This document shows positions 48,739-60,030 of a stretch of 64,000 nucleotides of DNA, in pieces. The notes beneath the pieces were generated by a model. It had not been told where the DNA came from, did not search any database, and saw only the letters and a list, made by a program, of their open reading frames with translations. Within the stretch, counting starts at the first letter, position 1. Each line of letters opens with the position of its first letter. The DNA is from Marichromatium bheemlicum (lineage in GTDB: Bacteria > Pseudomonadota > Gammaproteobacteria > Chromatiales > Chromatiaceae): assembly GCF_012276755.1 (NCBI RefSeq), contig NZ_JAAXKX010000002.1:62001-126000 (forward strand), read 5' to 3'. The position numbers and the translations under genes are program-made.

Positions 48739-49614
48739 TCAGAGGAGACCAGCCCGCTCCATGGCGGCCCTGACGCGTCCGTGATGTTCATCGGAGAGCC
48801 AGGTCAACGGCAACCGGATCCCGCGCGGGCTGCGTCCCAGCTCGGAGACGGCCCATTTTACCGGGATCGGGTTGGACTGCACGAACAACTCGGTATGCAG
48901 GCCGGCGAGCGCCTGATCGAGGGCCAACGCCTGCTCGCGCTCACCGGCGAGCGCCGCAGCGCACATCGCCTGCATCTGGCGCGGGGCGACGTTGGTCGTC
49001 ACCGAGATCACCCCGTCACCGCCACGCAGCATGAACTCGCAGCCGGTGGCGTCGTCACCACTGTAGAGGGCGAAGTCCGGCCCGCAACCCGCGCGCAACG
49101 CCGGCAACCGGGCGAGATCTGCGGTCGCGTCCTTGATGCCGACGATATTATCGATCGTGGCCAGTCGCACCACCGTCTCGGTGTGCATGTCGCAGGCGGT
49201 CCGTCCAGGGACGTTGTAGAGGATCTGCGGCAGGTCGACGGCCTCGGCGATCGCCTTGAAGTGCAGATAGAGTCCTTCCTGCGTCGGTTTGTTGTAGTAG
49301 GGGGTGACCAGCAGCGCGGCGTCGGCCCCAGCCGACTGGGCGCAACGGGTCAGCGCGATGGCCTCGCGCGTCGAGTTCGCGCCGGTACCGGCGATGACGG
49401 GGATACGCCCAGCGGCGAACTCGACACAACGGCGGATGACCGCACAGTGCTCATCCTCGTCGAGGGTGGCCGACTCGCCGGTGGTACCGACGGCGACGAT
49501 CGCCGTGGTCCCGGACTCGACATGCCAGTCGATGAGCGCGCCTAGGCTTTCTTCATCGACCGTGCCATCGGCGTGCATGGGCGTGATCAACGCAACGATG
49601 CTGCCGCGTAACAT
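48739..49614 (-). CDS. dapA: 4-hydroxy-tetrahydrodipicolinate synthase
   Basis: First committed enzyme of lysine and diaminopimelate synthesis, condensing pyruvate with aspartate semialdehyde. The 291-residue protein has GTTGESATLDEDEH, the dyad Tyr in LLVTPYYNKPTQEGLY, the NVPGRTACDM block and the Schiff-base Lys in NIVGIKDATADL. The chain begins MLRGSIVALITPMHADG, the normal start. It is followed by bamC, probably in one transcript. Confidence 0.97.
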   Translation of the reverse strand: MLRGSIVALITPMHADGTVDEESLGALIDWHVESGTTAIVAVGTTGESATLDEDEHCAVIRRCVEFAAGRIPVIAGTGANSTREAIALTRCAQSAGADAALLVTPYYNKPTQEGLYLHFKAIAEAVDLPQILYNVPGRTACDMHTETVVRLATIDNIVGIKDATADLARLPALRAGCGPDFALYSGDDATGCEFMLRGGDGVISVTTNVAPRQMQAMCAAALAGEREQALALDQALAGLHTELFVQSNPIPVKWAVSELGRSPRGIRLPLTWLSDEHHGRVRAAMERAGLL

Positions 49615-49718
49615 GCGTGGACTCCATTAGAGCAAAGCGGTCATGGTAGCTTGCGCGAACGCGTCGAGACAACCGCCACGCCGCGCGTCATCACCATGAG
49701 ACAAGGAATGCCGAGCGA

Positions 49719-49744
49719 CACACCACGACGATCGCCGTGGCGTG
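49719..49744 (-). terminator. Terminator-like hairpin after nuoN
   Basis: In the leftward transcript CACGCCACGGC pairs with GUCGUGGUGUG through 11 base pairs, two of them G-U, around a GATC loop. It lies seven bases beyond the nuoN stop. The G-U pairs make the stem good only in the leftward message, which fits a nuo operon end. Confidence 0.65.
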
Positions 49745-49750
49745 CCTGGA

Positions 49751-51193
49751 TCAGGCGCCGAAGACCGACTGACACAACGCCAGCAGGGTCGCCGGGAACA
49801 CCCCGAGCGCGAGCAACGCCAACCCGTTGAGCGACATCGCCACCCGCACCCCGCCGCTGCTGGCCAGCGCCGGCGCATCCTCCTCGGGCTTGTCGAAGTA
49901 GATGTAGCGCACCACCCGCAGGTAGTAGAAGGCACCGATGATCGAGAAGATCACCGCCACCACCGCCAGCCACACGAAGCCGATGCGTACCACCGCCTCG
50001 AGTACCAACAGCTTACCCATGAAGCCAACCAGCGGCGGCACCCCGGCCATCGAGAACATCACCAGGGCCATCATCGCCGCATACCAGGAGTCACGCTCGT
50101 TGAGCCCCTTGAGATCCTCGATGCGCTCGGCATCGAAGCCCTTGCGACTAAGGATGATGAGGATACCGAAGGCGCCGGTGGCCATCACCGCATAGGTGAT
50201 GGTGTAGAACATCGCCGCGGCATAGCCCTGCTCGGTGCCGGCGAGCAGTCCGAGGAAGATGAAACCGACGTGCGAGATGGTCGAGTAGGCGAGCATCCGC
50301 TTGATGTTGCGCTGGGCGATGGCCACCACATTGCCCAGTCCGATCGACAACACCGCCAAGATCAGCAGCATCCCCTGCCAATCGGCCTGGAGGCTGCCCA
50401 GGCCATCGACCAACAGGCGGATGGCGAGCCCAAAGGCGGCGATCTTCGGCGCACTGCCGAGCAGCAGCACCACCGGCGTCGGCGCACCCTCGTAGACATC
50501 AGGCAACCACATGTGGAAGGGCACGGCGCCGAACTTGAAGCCGATGCCGATGACCATGAACACCAGGCCGAAGACCAGCACCTTGTTCTCCATGCCCTGG
50601 GTGGCGAGCGCCTCGGCCACCGCGCCGAACTCGACCGAGCCGGTGGCGCCATAGACCATGGAGATGCCGTAGAGCAGCATGCCCGAGCCTAGGGCACCGA
50701 GCACGAAGTACTTCATCGCCGCCTCGGCCCCACGCGAGGAGTCACGATCGAAGGCGACCAGCGCATAGAGGCTCAGCGCCAGCAACTCGAGGCCGAGATA
50801 GACGGTGACGAAGCTGTTGGCCGCGACCATCACCAACATGCCGAGGATGGAGAACAGACCAAGCATGTAGAACTCGCCGACCAGCATGCCGCGATCGCGC
50901 AGCCAGGGACGAGCGTAGATGAACACCAGCAGGCTGACGACCAGGATCGCCCCCTTGAGCAGGTCGGCCAACGGGTCGCGCACCACGTTACCGGCGAACA
51001 CCAGCTCGGTGGCGCCGCCACCGACCACGCCGGTCAGCGCGATGGCGACCACCAGACCGATCAGGGTCAGTCCGTGGATCACCTCGCGATGACGTTCATC
51101 GATGTAGAGATCGACCACGAGCACGATGGCGGCGGTGAGCAGCACCGCGATCTCGGGCAGGATCGGCAAGAGGTTGGCGGCGTCGAAGTGCAT
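49751..51193 (-). CDS. nuoN: NADH-quinone oxidoreductase subunit N
   Basis: Antiporter-like proton-pumping membrane subunit of complex I, 480 residues with about 14 hydrophobic helices. The family core is visible in FKFGAVPFHMWLPDVYEGAP and the discontinuous helix region around KRMLAYSTISHVGF with its functional lysine. It is the last gene of the nuo operon and is followed by a hairpin. The gap before it (51194-51285) contains a 9-base-pair hairpin at 51237-51261. Confidence 0.97.
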   Translation of the reverse strand: MHFDAANLLPILPEIAVLLTAAIVLVVDLYIDERHREVIHGLTLIGLVVAIALTGVVGGGATELVFAGNVVRDPLADLLKGAILVVSLLVFIYARPWLRDRGMLVGEFYMLGLFSILGMLVMVAANSFVTVYLGLELLALSLYALVAFDRDSSRGAEAAMKYFVLGALGSGMLLYGISMVYGATGSVEFGAVAEALATQGMENKVLVFGLVFMVIGIGFKFGAVPFHMWLPDVYEGAPTPVVLLLGSAPKIAAFGLAIRLLVDGLGSLQADWQGMLLILAVLSIGLGNVVAIAQRNIKRMLAYSTISHVGFIFLGLLAGTEQGYAAAMFYTITYAVMATGAFGILIILSRKGFDAERIEDLKGLNERDSWYAAMMALVMFSMAGVPPLVGFMGKLLVLEAVVRIGFVWLAVVAVIFSIIGAFYYLRVVRYIYFDKPEEDAPALASSGGVRVAMSLNGLALLALGVFPATLLALCQSVFGA

Positions 51194-51285
51194 GTGAATC
51201 TTCCAGTGAGAGTAGATCCGCGTCTGCGGCGCCCGCGACGACGGTCAGTCGGACCATCGTCCCGGGCCTGCACGCGACATAGGGG

Positions 51286-52863
51286 TCAGGGTTGGGCGAC
51301 AGCAGCGAGCGGCTCGGGCCGGCTGAGCACGCAGGCACCGACCTCCTCGGCCGGCAGCTTACAGGTCGTGACCTGGGTGACCAGGTGCTCGACCGAGGTG
51401 TGCATCACCTCGAGCAGCGGCGCCGGCCACAGACCGAGCGCCAGCACCACCGCGGCCAGCGCGCTGAGGTTGAAGGTCTCGCGCCGATCGAGGTCCTTGA
51501 GCGCCGCGACCTTGTCGTTGGCCACTGGCCCGAACACCACCCGTTTGATCATCCACAGGGTGTAGGCCGCGGCGAGGATCAGGGTGGTGGCCGCCAGCAA
51601 CGCCCACCAGAAGTTGGCGCGGAAGGTGGCGAGGATGACCATGAACTCACCGACGAACCCGGAGGTGCCCGGCAGCCCCGAGTTGGCCATGGCGAAGTAG
51701 ACGAAGAAGGCACCGAACCAGGGCATGGTGTTGACCACGCCACCGTAATCGGCGATCTCGCGCGAGTGCACCCGATCGTAGAGCACGCCGACGCAGAGGA
51801 AGAGCGCGCCGGAGATGAACCCGTGGGAGATCATCTGCACCAGACCGCCTTCAACCCCCATCACCGCGCCGGCGCCGGCCGTCGAGTTCTGCACGATGGC
51901 GAAGACGATGAAGAAGCCGAGGGTAACGAAGCCCATGTGGGCGATCGAGGAGTAGGCGATCAGCTTCTTCATGTCGCGTTGAGCCAGGGCGACGAAGCCG
52001 ATATAGACCACCGCGATCAACGACATGGCGATGATCAGCCAGGCGAGCGCGGCACTAGCGTCCGGGGCGATCGGCATCGAGAAGCGCAGGAAGCCGTAAC
52101 CGCCGATCTTGAGCATGATCGCCGCCAGGATCACCGAACCACCGGTCGGCGCCTCGACGTGGGCGTCGGGCAGCCAGGTGTGCACCGGGAACATCGGCAC
52201 CTTCACTGCGAAGGCGAGCAGGAAGGCGATGAAGATCAGCGTCTGCGCGGTCATCCCCAGCTCGAGGGCGTGAAAGTCGAGGATGCTGAAGCTGCCGGCC
52301 TGGAAGTACAGATAGATCAGCGCCACCAGCATGAACACCGATCCGAAGAAGGTGTAGATGAAGAACTTGATGGTCGCATAGACCCGGTTCGGGCCGCCCC
52401 AGACCCCGATGATGATGAACATCGGGATCAGCATCGCCTCCCAGAAGACGTAGAAGAGCACCGCGTCGAGCGCCGAGAACACACCGATCATCACCCCTTC
52501 CATGATCAGGAAGGCGGCCATGTATTGGCTCGGCTTGTAGCTGATCACCTCCCAGCCGGCGATCACCACGAAGATGGTGATGAAGGCGGTGAGGATGATC
52601 AGCGGCATCGAGATGCCATCGACGCCGAGTGCGTAATAGACGTCGAAGGTCGGGATCCAGGCCACCCGCTCGGCGAACTGCATCTCGGCGGTGCCCGGAT
52701 CGAAGCCGAACCACAGCCACAGGCTGGAGACGAAGGTGAGCACGGCGAAGCCGAGTGCGGTCCACTTGGAGGTGGAGGCTGACCTGTCACCACTGGCCAG
52801 CACGGCGATACCGCCGACGATCGGCAGCCAGATGAGCAGCGTCAGCAGCGGAAACTGATACAT
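51286..52863 (-). CDS. nuoM: NADH-quinone oxidoreductase subunit M
   Basis: Proton-pumping antiporter-like subunit of complex I, 525 residues. Key parts are the glutamate-containing helix FYVFWEAMLIPMFIIIG, the loop FPVHTWLPDAHVEAPTGGS and the lysine helix MKKLIAYSSIAHMGFV. The start MYQFPLLTLLIWLPIVGGI is normal. It lies 22 bases after nuoL in the leftward operon. Confidence 0.97.
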   Translation of the reverse strand: MYQFPLLTLLIWLPIVGGIAVLASGDRSASTSKWTALGFAVLTFVSSLWLWFGFDPGTAEMQFAERVAWIPTFDVYYALGVDGISMPLIILTAFITIFVVIAGWEVISYKPSQYMAAFLIMEGVMIGVFSALDAVLFYVFWEAMLIPMFIIIGVWGGPNRVYATIKFFIYTFFGSVFMLVALIYLYFQAGSFSILDFHALELGMTAQTLIFIAFLLAFAVKVPMFPVHTWLPDAHVEAPTGGSVILAAIMLKIGGYGFLRFSMPIAPDASAALAWLIIAMSLIAVVYIGFVALAQRDMKKLIAYSSIAHMGFVTLGFFIVFAIVQNSTAGAGAVMGVEGGLVQMISHGFISGALFLCVGVLYDRVHSREIADYGGVVNTMPWFGAFFVYFAMANSGLPGTSGFVGEFMVILATFRANFWWALLAATTLILAAAYTLWMIKRVVFGPVANDKVAALKDLDRRETFNLSALAAVVLALGLWPAPLLEVMHTSVEHLVTQVTTCKLPAEEVGACVLSRPEPLAAVAQP

Positions 52864-52885
52864 GCGGGGCGTCTCCCTGTGCGCG

Positions 52886-54892
52886 TCAGAGGGTCACGAA
52901 GATCGTCATCAGGCCGACCAGACCGACGATCATCGCGATGGCGTAATGGTAGAGATAACCGGTCTGCAACAAGCGCAGCACGCCGGCCATGCGACCGACG
53001 CTGCGCGCCGAGCCGTTGACCATGCCATCGTCGATCAGTGTCTGGTCGCCACGGTTCCAGAAGGTCTGGCCGAGCAACCGCGCACCACCGGCGAGGAAGC
53101 GCTGGTTGAAGTCGTCGAAACCGTACTTGTTCTGCAGCAGCCGGGTCAGCGGTCCGCCGAGGGCGAGCAGCTTGGCGTCGATGTCGGGCTTGCGCGCGGC
53201 AATCGCCCACCACACCAGCGCGGCGAACACCAGACCACCGAGCGCGAGCATCAGCGTCGGGGTGCCGAGGGCGTGCATCACGAAGGCGCCCTGACCGTGC
53301 CAGTGTTCACGCAGGTGCGCCAGGGTGTCGTGCTCGGGGGCGACCATGATCGGGCTCCAGTCACCCGAGGCGAACCAGTCGTTGATCAGCATCGGCTCGA
53401 TCGCGAACCAGCCGATGAACACCGAGGGGATGGCCAGCATCACCAGCGGGATGGTCACCACCTTGGGGGTCTCGTGCAGGTGCTCGCGGGTGTGATCATC
53501 CATCCGCGGCTTGCCGTGGAACACCAGGAAGTACATGCGGAAGCTGTAGAGCGCGGTCACCAGCACGCCGAGGGTGAGCAGCAGGGCCGCATAACCGCCG
53601 CCGAAGAGTTCGGTCTGGTTGACCGCGGCGATGATCGCGTCCTTGGAGAAGAAGCCGGAGAAGCCGGGGAAGCCGATCAGCGCCAGCGAGCCGATCAGCG
53701 CAGTGAGCCAGGTGATCGGCATGTACTTACGGATCCCGCCCATCTGACGGATGTCTTGGTTGTGGTGCACCGCAATAATCACCGAGCCGGCGGCGAGAAA
53801 CAGCAGCGCCTTGAAGAAGGCGTGGGTCATCAGATGGAAGACGCCGGCGGCATAGGCCGAGGCACCGAGTGCGGTGACCATGTAGCCGAGCTGGGAGAGT
53901 GTCGAGTAGGCGACCACCCGTTTGATGTCGTTCTGCACCAGACCGACGAGCCCCATGAAGAAGGCGGTGGTGGCACCGACGATCAGCACGAAGCTTAACG
54001 CCACCTCGGAGAGCTCGTAGAGCGGCGACATCCGCGCGACCATGAAGATACCGGCAGTGACCATGGTGGCGGCGTGGATCAGCGCCGAGATCGGGGTCGG
54101 GCCCTCCATCGAGTCGGGCAGCCAGACATGGAACGGTACCTGCGCCGACTTACCCATGGCGCCGATGAACAGCAGCACACAGACCAGGGTCATCAGCGAG
54201 ACGCCGCCGAACAGCGCCACCTCGGTACCGGCCAGCCCCGGGGCGGCGGCGAACACCTCGGCGTAATCGAGGGTGCCGAAGTACATCGCCACCGCGGCGA
54301 TGCCGAGGAGAAAGCCGAAGTCACCGACGCGGTTGACCAGGAAGGCCTTGAGACCAGCGAAGGTAGCGCTGTCGCGGGTCGACCAGAAGCCGATCAGCAG
54401 ATAAGAGACCAGACCCACGGCCTCCCACCCGAAGAACAGCTGCATGAAGTTGTTGGCCATCACCAGCATCAGCATCGAGAAGGTGAACAGCGAGATGTAG
54501 CTGAAGAAGCGCTGATAGCTGTTGCGCCCGGTGAGCGCACCCTCGGGCCAGTTGTGCGCGTCGTCGGCCATATAACCGATGGTGTAGATATGCACCATCA
54601 GCGAGACGAAGGTCACCGTGGCCATCATCATCGCGGTGAGCTTGTCGACCAGGAAGCCGACCTCGAAGCGCATGCCGTCGGAGACCAGCCAGGTGTAGAC
54701 GGCGCCGTCGAACACCGGCTCATCCGCCCAGATGAAGCGTCCCAGCACCCACAACGACAGGAGTGTGGAGAGGCCCACGCCGGCGATGGTCACCGAGTGC
54801 GCGCCCACGCGGCCGATCCTGCCGCCGAAGAAGCCGGCGACGATGGCGCCGACCAGGGGCGCGAGCACGATGGTCAGGTAGACGTTTTCCAT
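52886..54892 (-). CDS. nuoL: NADH-quinone oxidoreductase subunit L
   Basis: Distal proton-pumping subunit of complex I, 668 residues. It has the antiporter core (GWEAVGLVSYLLIGFW, VPFHVWLPDSMEGPTPISAL, IKRVVAYSTLSQLGYM). The long C-terminal extension forms the lateral helix along the membrane arm. The start MENVYLTIVLAPLVGAIVAG fits the family. A 98-base gap separates it from nuoK, the largest spacing in the membrane-arm genes. Confidence 0.97.
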   Translation of the reverse strand: MENVYLTIVLAPLVGAIVAGFFGGRIGRVGAHSVTIAGVGLSTLLSLWVLGRFIWADEPVFDGAVYTWLVSDGMRFEVGFLVDKLTAMMMATVTFVSLMVHIYTIGYMADDAHNWPEGALTGRNSYQRFFSYISLFTFSMLMLVMANNFMQLFFGWEAVGLVSYLLIGFWSTRDSATFAGLKAFLVNRVGDFGFLLGIAAVAMYFGTLDYAEVFAAAPGLAGTEVALFGGVSLMTLVCVLLFIGAMGKSAQVPFHVWLPDSMEGPTPISALIHAATMVTAGIFMVARMSPLYELSEVALSFVLIVGATTAFFMGLVGLVQNDIKRVVAYSTLSQLGYMVTALGASAYAAGVFHLMTHAFFKALLFLAAGSVIIAVHHNQDIRQMGGIRKYMPITWLTALIGSLALIGFPGFSGFFSKDAIIAAVNQTELFGGGYAALLLTLGVLVTALYSFRMYFLVFHGKPRMDDHTREHLHETPKVVTIPLVMLAIPSVFIGWFAIEPMLINDWFASGDWSPIMVAPEHDTLAHLREHWHGQGAFVMHALGTPTLMLALGGLVFAALVWWAIAARKPDIDAKLLALGGPLTRLLQNKYGFDDFNQRFLAGGARLLGQTFWNRGDQTLIDDGMVNGSARSVGRMAGVLRLLQTGYLYHYAIAMIVGLVGLMTIFVTL

Positions 54893-54990
54893 CTTGATTT
54901 CTGCTCTTTCGCTCTAATTGCCGTATCCACGGGTGGCGCCCGCAACGACGATTCCCAGGGACCGCCGGCGCCTCGGCACCGGCGTGCGCC

Positions 54991-55296
54991 CTACCCTTTC
55001 AGGACGTCGAGATCCTGCACGTTGATCGACCGCCGGCGGCGGAACAGCACCACCAGGATCGCCAGTCCGATCGCCGCCTCGGCGGCGGCGACGGTGAGGA
55101 TGAAGAAGACGAACACCTGCCCCGTGACGTCGCCGAGGAAGTGCGAGAAGGCCACGAAGTTCATGTTCACCGCCAATAGCATCAGCTCGATGCACATCAG
55201 CAGCAGGATCAGGTTCTTGCGGTTCAGGAAGATCCCGGCCACCGAGATCGAGAACAACAGACCACCAAGGATCAGATAGTCGGAGAGCGCGATCAT
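54991..55296 (-). CDS. nuoK: NADH-quinone oxidoreductase subunit K
   Basis: Small three-helix subunit of the proton path, 101 residues. It has the conserved membrane glutamates in [15 protein letters not shown] and [16 protein letters not shown]. The chain begins [17 protein letters not shown]. It overlaps the end of nuoJ by four bases, so the two are translationally coupled. Confidence 0.97.
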   Translation of the reverse strand: MIALSDYLILGGLLFSISVAGIFLNRKNLILLLMCIELMLLAVNMNFVAFSHFLGDVTGQVFVFFILTVAAAEAAIGLAILVVLFRRRRSINVQDLDVLKG

Positions 55297-55955
55297 GCGG
55301 ACCCATCCTCTTGCGATTGTGCAACATCCCGCGCGCCCTGCTCCTCGCGCAGCCCGGCCGTGGAAACCTGCGAGACCAACCGCACTCGATCCGGCCCCTT
55401 GCGCACCTGGATCTGCTGCGTGGGATCGAGGTACTTGGTGCCGGGTCGCCGGCGCAGAGTCAAGCGGATGGCGGCGATGATGCCTACCAGCAGGATCACC
55501 GCGGCCAGCTCGAAGGGATAGACATAATCGGTATAGAGCAGCAACCCGACCTCTTCGATATTGGAGACATCGGCCGCTGCCGCAGCCGGCGTCGGGAACT
55601 GCTCGGCGCCGAAGTTACCCGGCCCGACCACCAGCAGGATCTGCACGGCCATCACCACCGCGATCACCACTCCGAGTGGCAGATAGCGGATGAAGCCGGC
55701 ACGCAGCGTCGCCAGATCGATGTCGAGCATCATCAACACGAACAGGAACAACACCATCACCGCGCCGACATAGACCAGCACCAGCACCAGACCGAGGAAC
55801 TCGGCCTCGAGCAACAGCCAGAGCGCGGCACTGGAGAAGAAGGCGAGTACCAGATAGAGCACCGCGTGCACCGGATTACGCCGCGTCACCACCATCCCCG
55901 CCGCCAGCACGGTGATGGCGGCGAAGACGTAGAACAGAAACTTTTCAAAGCCCAT
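55293..55955 (-). CDS. nuoJ: NADH-quinone oxidoreductase subunit J
   Basis: Five-helix membrane subunit of complex I, 220 residues. The N-terminal half has [20 protein letters not shown] and the helix with the pi-bulge [20 protein letters not shown]. It is longer than the E. coli protein because of a hydrophilic C-terminal tail of about 50 residues ([20 protein letters not shown] onward), as in several relatives. It overlaps nuoK by four bases. Confidence 0.96.
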   Translation of the reverse strand: MGFEKFLFYVFAAITVLAAGMVVTRRNPVHAVLYLVLAFFSSAALWLLLEAEFLGLVLVLVYVGAVMVLFLFVLMMLDIDLATLRAGFIRYLPLGVVIAVVMAVQILLVVGPGNFGAEQFPTPAAAAADVSNIEEVGLLLYTDYVYPFELAAVILLVGIIAAIRLTLRRRPGTKYLDPTQQIQVRKGPDRVRLVSQVSTAGLREEQGARDVAQSQEDGSA

Positions 55956-56002
55956 GGTTGATCCCTAGTCTTCTGGATGCGCGAGACGGCGCGTGATCCC
56001 GT

Positions 56003-56494
56003 TCATCGATAGGGCGCATCGGCCGCCCGCGCCGCGGCGATCTCGGCCTCGTACTTGTCGCCGATCGCCAGCAACTTGTCCTTGGTCATGATGTGCTCAC
56101 CGCGGTTCTCGAAGTGGTACTCGTAGATCCCGGTCTCGACGATCGAATCGACCGGGCAGGACTCCTCGCAGAAACCACAGTAGATGCACTTGAACAGATC
56201 GATGTCATAACGCGTGGTACGCCGCGAGCCGTCCTCGCGCGGTTCGGCCTCGATGGTGATGGCCAGCGCCGGGCAGACGGCCTCGCACAGCTTACAAGCG
56301 ATGCAACGCTCCTCACCGTTGGGATAACGACGCAACGCATGCAGGCCACGGAACCGCGGCGAGAGCGGCGCACGCTCCTCCGGGTACTGGACCGTGAACT
56401 TGCGTTTGAACAGATAGCCACCGGTAACCCGCAGCCCCCGGAACAGCTCGACCAGGAGCAGGCTCTGCACATACTTTTGCGCGTGTTTCAGCAT
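56003..56494 (-). CDS. nuoI: NADH-quinone oxidoreductase subunit I
   Basis: Ferredoxin-like peripheral subunit of complex I carrying clusters N6a and N6b, 163 residues. The two 4Fe-4S motifs are [12 protein letters not shown] and [12 protein letters not shown]. The chain begins [20 protein letters not shown]. It lies between nuoH and nuoJ with short gaps. Confidence 0.98.
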   Translation of the reverse strand: MLKHAQKYVQSLLLVELFRGLRVTGGYLFKRKFTVQYPEERAPLSPRFRGLHALRRYPNGEERCIACKLCEAVCPALAITIEAEPREDGSRRTTRYDIDLFKCIYCGFCEESCPVDSIVETGIYEYHFENRGEHIMTKDKLLAIGDKYEAEIAAARAADAPYR

Positions 56495-56510
56495 CTCGCC
56501 TCCTCCGCAA

Positions 56511-57545
56511 TCACGCCGACCACCACGGCGGCAGCCGATAGACCACCGCCAGCGCCACGACCAGGATCCACACGATCGTGATCGGGATGAACACCTTCCA
56601 GCCCAGGCGCATGATCTGGTCGTAGCGATAGCGCGGGAAGGTCGCGCGCAACCACAGGAACAGGAACATGAAGAAGCCGGTCTTCAACGCGAACCAATGG
56701 AAGCCATCGTCGAGCAGCGGCACTCCGGCGACCCAGGACTGCGGCAACGGCGACAGCCAGCCACCCATGAACAGCAACGCGTTCAGCGCCGAGATCAGGA
56801 TCATGTTGGCGTACTCGGCGAGGAAGAAGACCGCGAAGGCCATCCCCGAGTACTCGACGTGGAAACCGGCGACGATCTCCGATTCGCCCTCGGCGACATC
56901 GAAGGGGGCACGGTTGGTCTCAGCCACACCGGAAATCAAATAGACCCCGAACAGCGGCAGCAGCGGCAACCAGAACCAGGTGAACACACTCCCGGCCTGG
57001 GCCTCGACGATGGCGCCGAGGTTGAGACTCCCGGCGGCCACCAGCACCCCGACCAGGGCAAAGCCCATGGCGATCTCGTAGGCGACGATCTGTGCCGCCG
57101 AGCGCATCGCACCGAGCAACGCGTACTTGGAGTTGGAGGCCCAGCCGGCGATGATGATGCCGTAGACCCCGAGCGAGGTCAGCGCCAGCACATAGAGCAG
57201 CCCGGCGTTGATGTCCGAGAGCACCAGCCCGGCATCAAAGGGGATCACCGCCCAGGCGGCCATCGCCGGACCGATGGTGATCACCGGGGCCATCAGATAG
57301 AGCGCCTTATCCGCCTTGGAGGGAATCACCACCTCCTTGAACAACAGCTTCAAGGCATCGGCGATCGGTTGCAACCACCCCCGCCAACCGACCCGGTTGG
57401 GGCCGATACGGATCTGGATGTAACCGATGACCTTACGCTCGGCATAGGTGTAATAGGCCACCAGCAACAGCAGCGGCACCAGGATGGCGGTGATCTTGAG
57501 CAGGATCTGCATCACCACCGGGAGGCTATTCCACAGTTCGATCAT
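56511..57545 (-). CDS. nuoH: NADH-quinone oxidoreductase subunit H
   Basis: Membrane subunit that forms the quinone chamber with NuoB and NuoD, 344 residues. Motifs include [20 protein letters not shown] and the acidic loop [20 protein letters not shown]. The frame continues upstream to 57683, but homology begins at the ATG at 57545 ([15 protein letters not shown]) and the extension would overlap nuoG. It starts 13 bases after the nuoG stop. Confidence 0.97.
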   Translation of the reverse strand: MIELWNSLPVVMQILLKITAILVPLLLLVAYYTYAERKVIGYIQIRIGPNRVGWRGWLQPIADALKLLFKEVVIPSKADKALYLMAPVITIGPAMAAWAVIPFDAGLVLSDINAGLLYVLALTSLGVYGIIIAGWASNSKYALLGAMRSAAQIVAYEIAMGFALVGVLVAAGSLNLGAIVEAQAGSVFTWFWLPLLPLFGVYLISGVAETNRAPFDVAEGESEIVAGFHVEYSGMAFAVFFLAEYANMILISALNALLFMGGWLSPLPQSWVAGVPLLDDGFHWFALKTGFFMFLFLWLRATFPRYRYDQIMRLGWKVFIPITIVWILVVALAVVYRLPPWWSA

Positions 57546-57558
57546 AGTCGCATCATCC

Positions 57559-59946
57559 TCACTGGAGGCCGCCGCCGGCGATCTCGATCGGGCCGATCTG
57601 GGCACCGAGCCGTTCGCTACCCGCGACCGCTGCCGGCACCCAGGCACACCCCAGTGCGAGTCGGGCATCGAGCCTGACCTCACCGGTGAGCGTCTGCCCG
57701 CCTTGGGTCAGGGTCGCCTCAGCGCCCTCCTCCAGCCCCAGCACCTCGGCCTGTTGTGGATGCAGATAGAGCGCGAGGGTCGCACGCGGCATGGTCGTAC
57801 GCTGCAGCGCCGGGGCGCGACGCACCAGAGCATCGAGCGCATAGATCGGCACCCCACCGACCCGCACCAGCCCCCCCTCGGCGAGACGCGGCTCAAGCGC
57901 CTCGAGCGCGGCCCGGGCGGCGTTATCGTGGGTGATCTCGCCGCATTGCTCGGCGAGCTCGGTGCGCACCTCGGCAGCGCTGGTGTAGTCGAAGCCACGC
58001 TGATCGAGCAGATTGCCAAGCACCCGCAGCACCTTCCAGCCGGGACGCGCCTCGCCCGGGGGCGCTACCGCGCCCTGGAACGACTGCCAGGTACCGCTGG
58101 CGTTGACGAAGGTCCCAGCGGTCTCGGCAAAGGCGCCGATCGGCAGCAACACGTCGGCGACCGTCTCCAGCGCCGGCGAGCGGAAGGCCGAGCAGGCGAC
58201 GACGAACTCGGCCTGCTCACAGACGGCCATCGCCCGCGTCGGATCGATCAGATCTCGCTCGGGCTCGACCCCCCACAGCACCAAGGTCCGCGGCGCCTCG
58301 GCGAGCATCGCGTCGAGCGCACGCCCGGGCTGTTCTAGCGCAACGCCGCCGGCACCGACCTGGGGCAGTGCCCCGGCGAGGTACGCCCCGACGCTGTTGG
58401 CCGCCGGCGGCAGCCAACCGAGCGCACAACCGCTGGCCGTGGCGATGGTCTCGGCCAGAGCGCGGATCAGTGCGTAATCGGGGTGGGCGACGGCGAGCGC
58501 GCCGAGCGCGACCAGACCACCCTGCTCGGCCTCACCGGCGCGCAGCAGCTCGGCGAGCGCACGATGTCGATCATCGGGCTCGGCGGCGGCGATCAGCGCC
58601 GCGCCCGCGCCCTCTGGAGCACAGTCGAGCGCCTTGGCGATCGCCGCCAGCGCCGCGGGCAAGGCCGCCGGATCGACCACCAGCTGGGTAGCTCCATGAT
58701 GGAGTTCGAGTTCGAGCGGGTTGACGCAACCGACCCCGGCGCCGGCGAGCGCGGCCTTGCGAATACGATGGGCGAGCAGCGGCTGTTCCTGACGCAGGTC
58801 GCTGCCGACCACCAGGATCGCACGCCGGGTCTCGAGTTCGGCAATGGTACAACCGAGCCAGGGGCGCAGCGGCGCTGCCGTATCGTCGCGGAAGTCCTGC
58901 TGACGCAGCCGGCTGTCGATATCGCGACACCCGAGACCACGCGCCACCCGTTGTGCCAGATAAAGCTCTTCGAGGGTGGCGTTGGGCGCGAGCCACCAGC
59001 CGCATGTTGCCGCCTCGGTGGTCTTGAGCCGCTCGGCGACCAGGGTCATCGCCTCGCCCCAGGCCACTGCCTGCCAGGCGCCATTGCGCTTGATCATCGG
59101 CTGGGTGAGGCGATCGGCGGCGTGCAGGCCCTCGTAGCTGAAGCGATCGCGGTCGGCGAGCCAAGTCTCGTTGACCGCCTCGTTGTCGTTGGGGTGGACC
59201 CGCAGCACCTGGTTGCGACGCACGTGCAGGCGCAGGTTGGCGCCGACCCCGTCGTGCGGGGAGATGCTATCGCGACCGGTCAGCTCCCAGGCGCGGGCCT
59301 GGAAACGATAGGGCTTGGAGGTCAGGGCACCGACCGGACAGAGGTCGATGACGTTACCCGAGAGTTCGTGCCCGACGGCCGCAGCGGCGAAGGTACCGAT
59401 ACGCATCGCCTCACCGCGACCGGTGGCGCCCAACTCACGCACCCCGGCGATCTCGGCGCCGAAGCGCACGCAGCGGGTGCAGTGGATGCAGCGGGTCATC
59501 TCGGTGGCGATCAGCGGGCCGAGGTCCTCGTCCTCGACCACCCGCTTGCGCTCGCTGTAGCGCGACACGTCACCGCCGTAGCCCATGGCCACGTCCTGCA
59601 GTTCACACTCACCGCCCTGGTCGCAGATCGGGCAGTCGAGCGGATGGTTGATCAGCAGGAACTCCATCGTGCCCTCCTGGGCGTCGATGGCCTTGGGTGA
59701 GCGCGTCTGCACCTTCATCCCGTCACTGACCGGGGTCGCACAGGCCGGCACCGGCTTGGGGAAGGGGCGACCGCCGGCCTCGGCCTCGACCAGACACATC
59801 CGACAGTTCGCCGCAATGGACAGCTTCTTGTGGTAGCAGAAGCGGGGAATGGTAATGCCTTCACGGTCGGCGACCGCGATGATCATCTCCCCCGGCGCTG
59901 CCTCACAGGCACGGCCGTCGATCTCGATGGTGATCTTGTCCGTCAT
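57559..59946 (-). CDS. nuoG: NADH-quinone oxidoreductase subunit G
   Basis: Large iron-sulfur subunit of the complex I NADH arm, 795 residues. The N-terminal 2Fe-2S site is [20 protein letters not shown] with [11 protein letters not shown]. Next come the His-containing 4Fe-4S site ([18 protein letters not shown]) and a second 4Fe-4S site ([10 protein letters not shown] with [10 protein letters not shown]). A molybdopterin-oxidoreductase-like remainder follows, without the extra N7 cluster cysteines. The ATG at 59946 ([16 protein letters not shown]) is chosen because the upstream frame is non-homologous. A 180-base gap with two hairpins separates it from nuoF. Confidence 0.96.
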   Translation of the reverse strand: MTDKITIEIDGRACEAAPGEMIIAVADREGITIPRFCYHKKLSIAANCRMCLVEAEAGGRPFPKPVPACATPVSDGMKVQTRSPKAIDAQEGTMEFLLINHPLDCPICDQGGECELQDVAMGYGGDVSRYSERKRVVEDEDLGPLIATEMTRCIHCTRCVRFGAEIAGVRELGATGRGEAMRIGTFAAAAVGHELSGNVIDLCPVGALTSKPYRFQARAWELTGRDSISPHDGVGANLRLHVRRNQVLRVHPNDNEAVNETWLADRDRFSYEGLHAADRLTQPMIKRNGAWQAVAWGEAMTLVAERLKTTEAATCGWWLAPNATLEELYLAQRVARGLGCRDIDSRLRQQDFRDDTAAPLRPWLGCTIAELETRRAILVVGSDLRQEQPLLAHRIRKAALAGAGVGCVNPLELELHHGATQLVVDPAALPAALAAIAKALDCAPEGAGAALIAAAEPDDRHRALAELLRAGEAEQGGLVALGALAVAHPDYALIRALAETIATASGCALGWLPPAANSVGAYLAGALPQVGAGGVALEQPGRALDAMLAEAPRTLVLWGVEPERDLIDPTRAMAVCEQAEFVVACSAFRSPALETVADVLLPIGAFAETAGTFVNASGTWQSFQGAVAPPGEARPGWKVLRVLGNLLDQRGFDYTSAAEVRTELAEQCGEITHDNAARAALEALEPRLAEGGLVRVGGVPIYALDALVRRAPALQRTTMPRATLALYLHPQQAEVLGLEEGAEATLTQGGQTLTGEVRLDARLALGCAWVPAAVAGSERLGAQIGPIEIAGGGLQ

Positions 59947-60030
59947 TAAGGTCTCTCGATCGGCACCAGTGACGCGACCCCCGAGGGGCCGCATTGAGAC
60001 GCCCGAGGTGCACTCGCTACGGGGCGCCAG

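Noticed and set aside
51292-52782. Long plus-strand frame opposite nuoM, full of His, Asp, Gln and Glu
   Set aside because: It is the antisense of a hydrophobic membrane protein, which always gives such hydrophilic strings. No start site or homology.
54914-55327. Extra gene between nuoL and nuoK on the minus strand
   Set aside because: It overlaps nuoK completely in another frame and its Arg-rich product is typical of a shadow frame.
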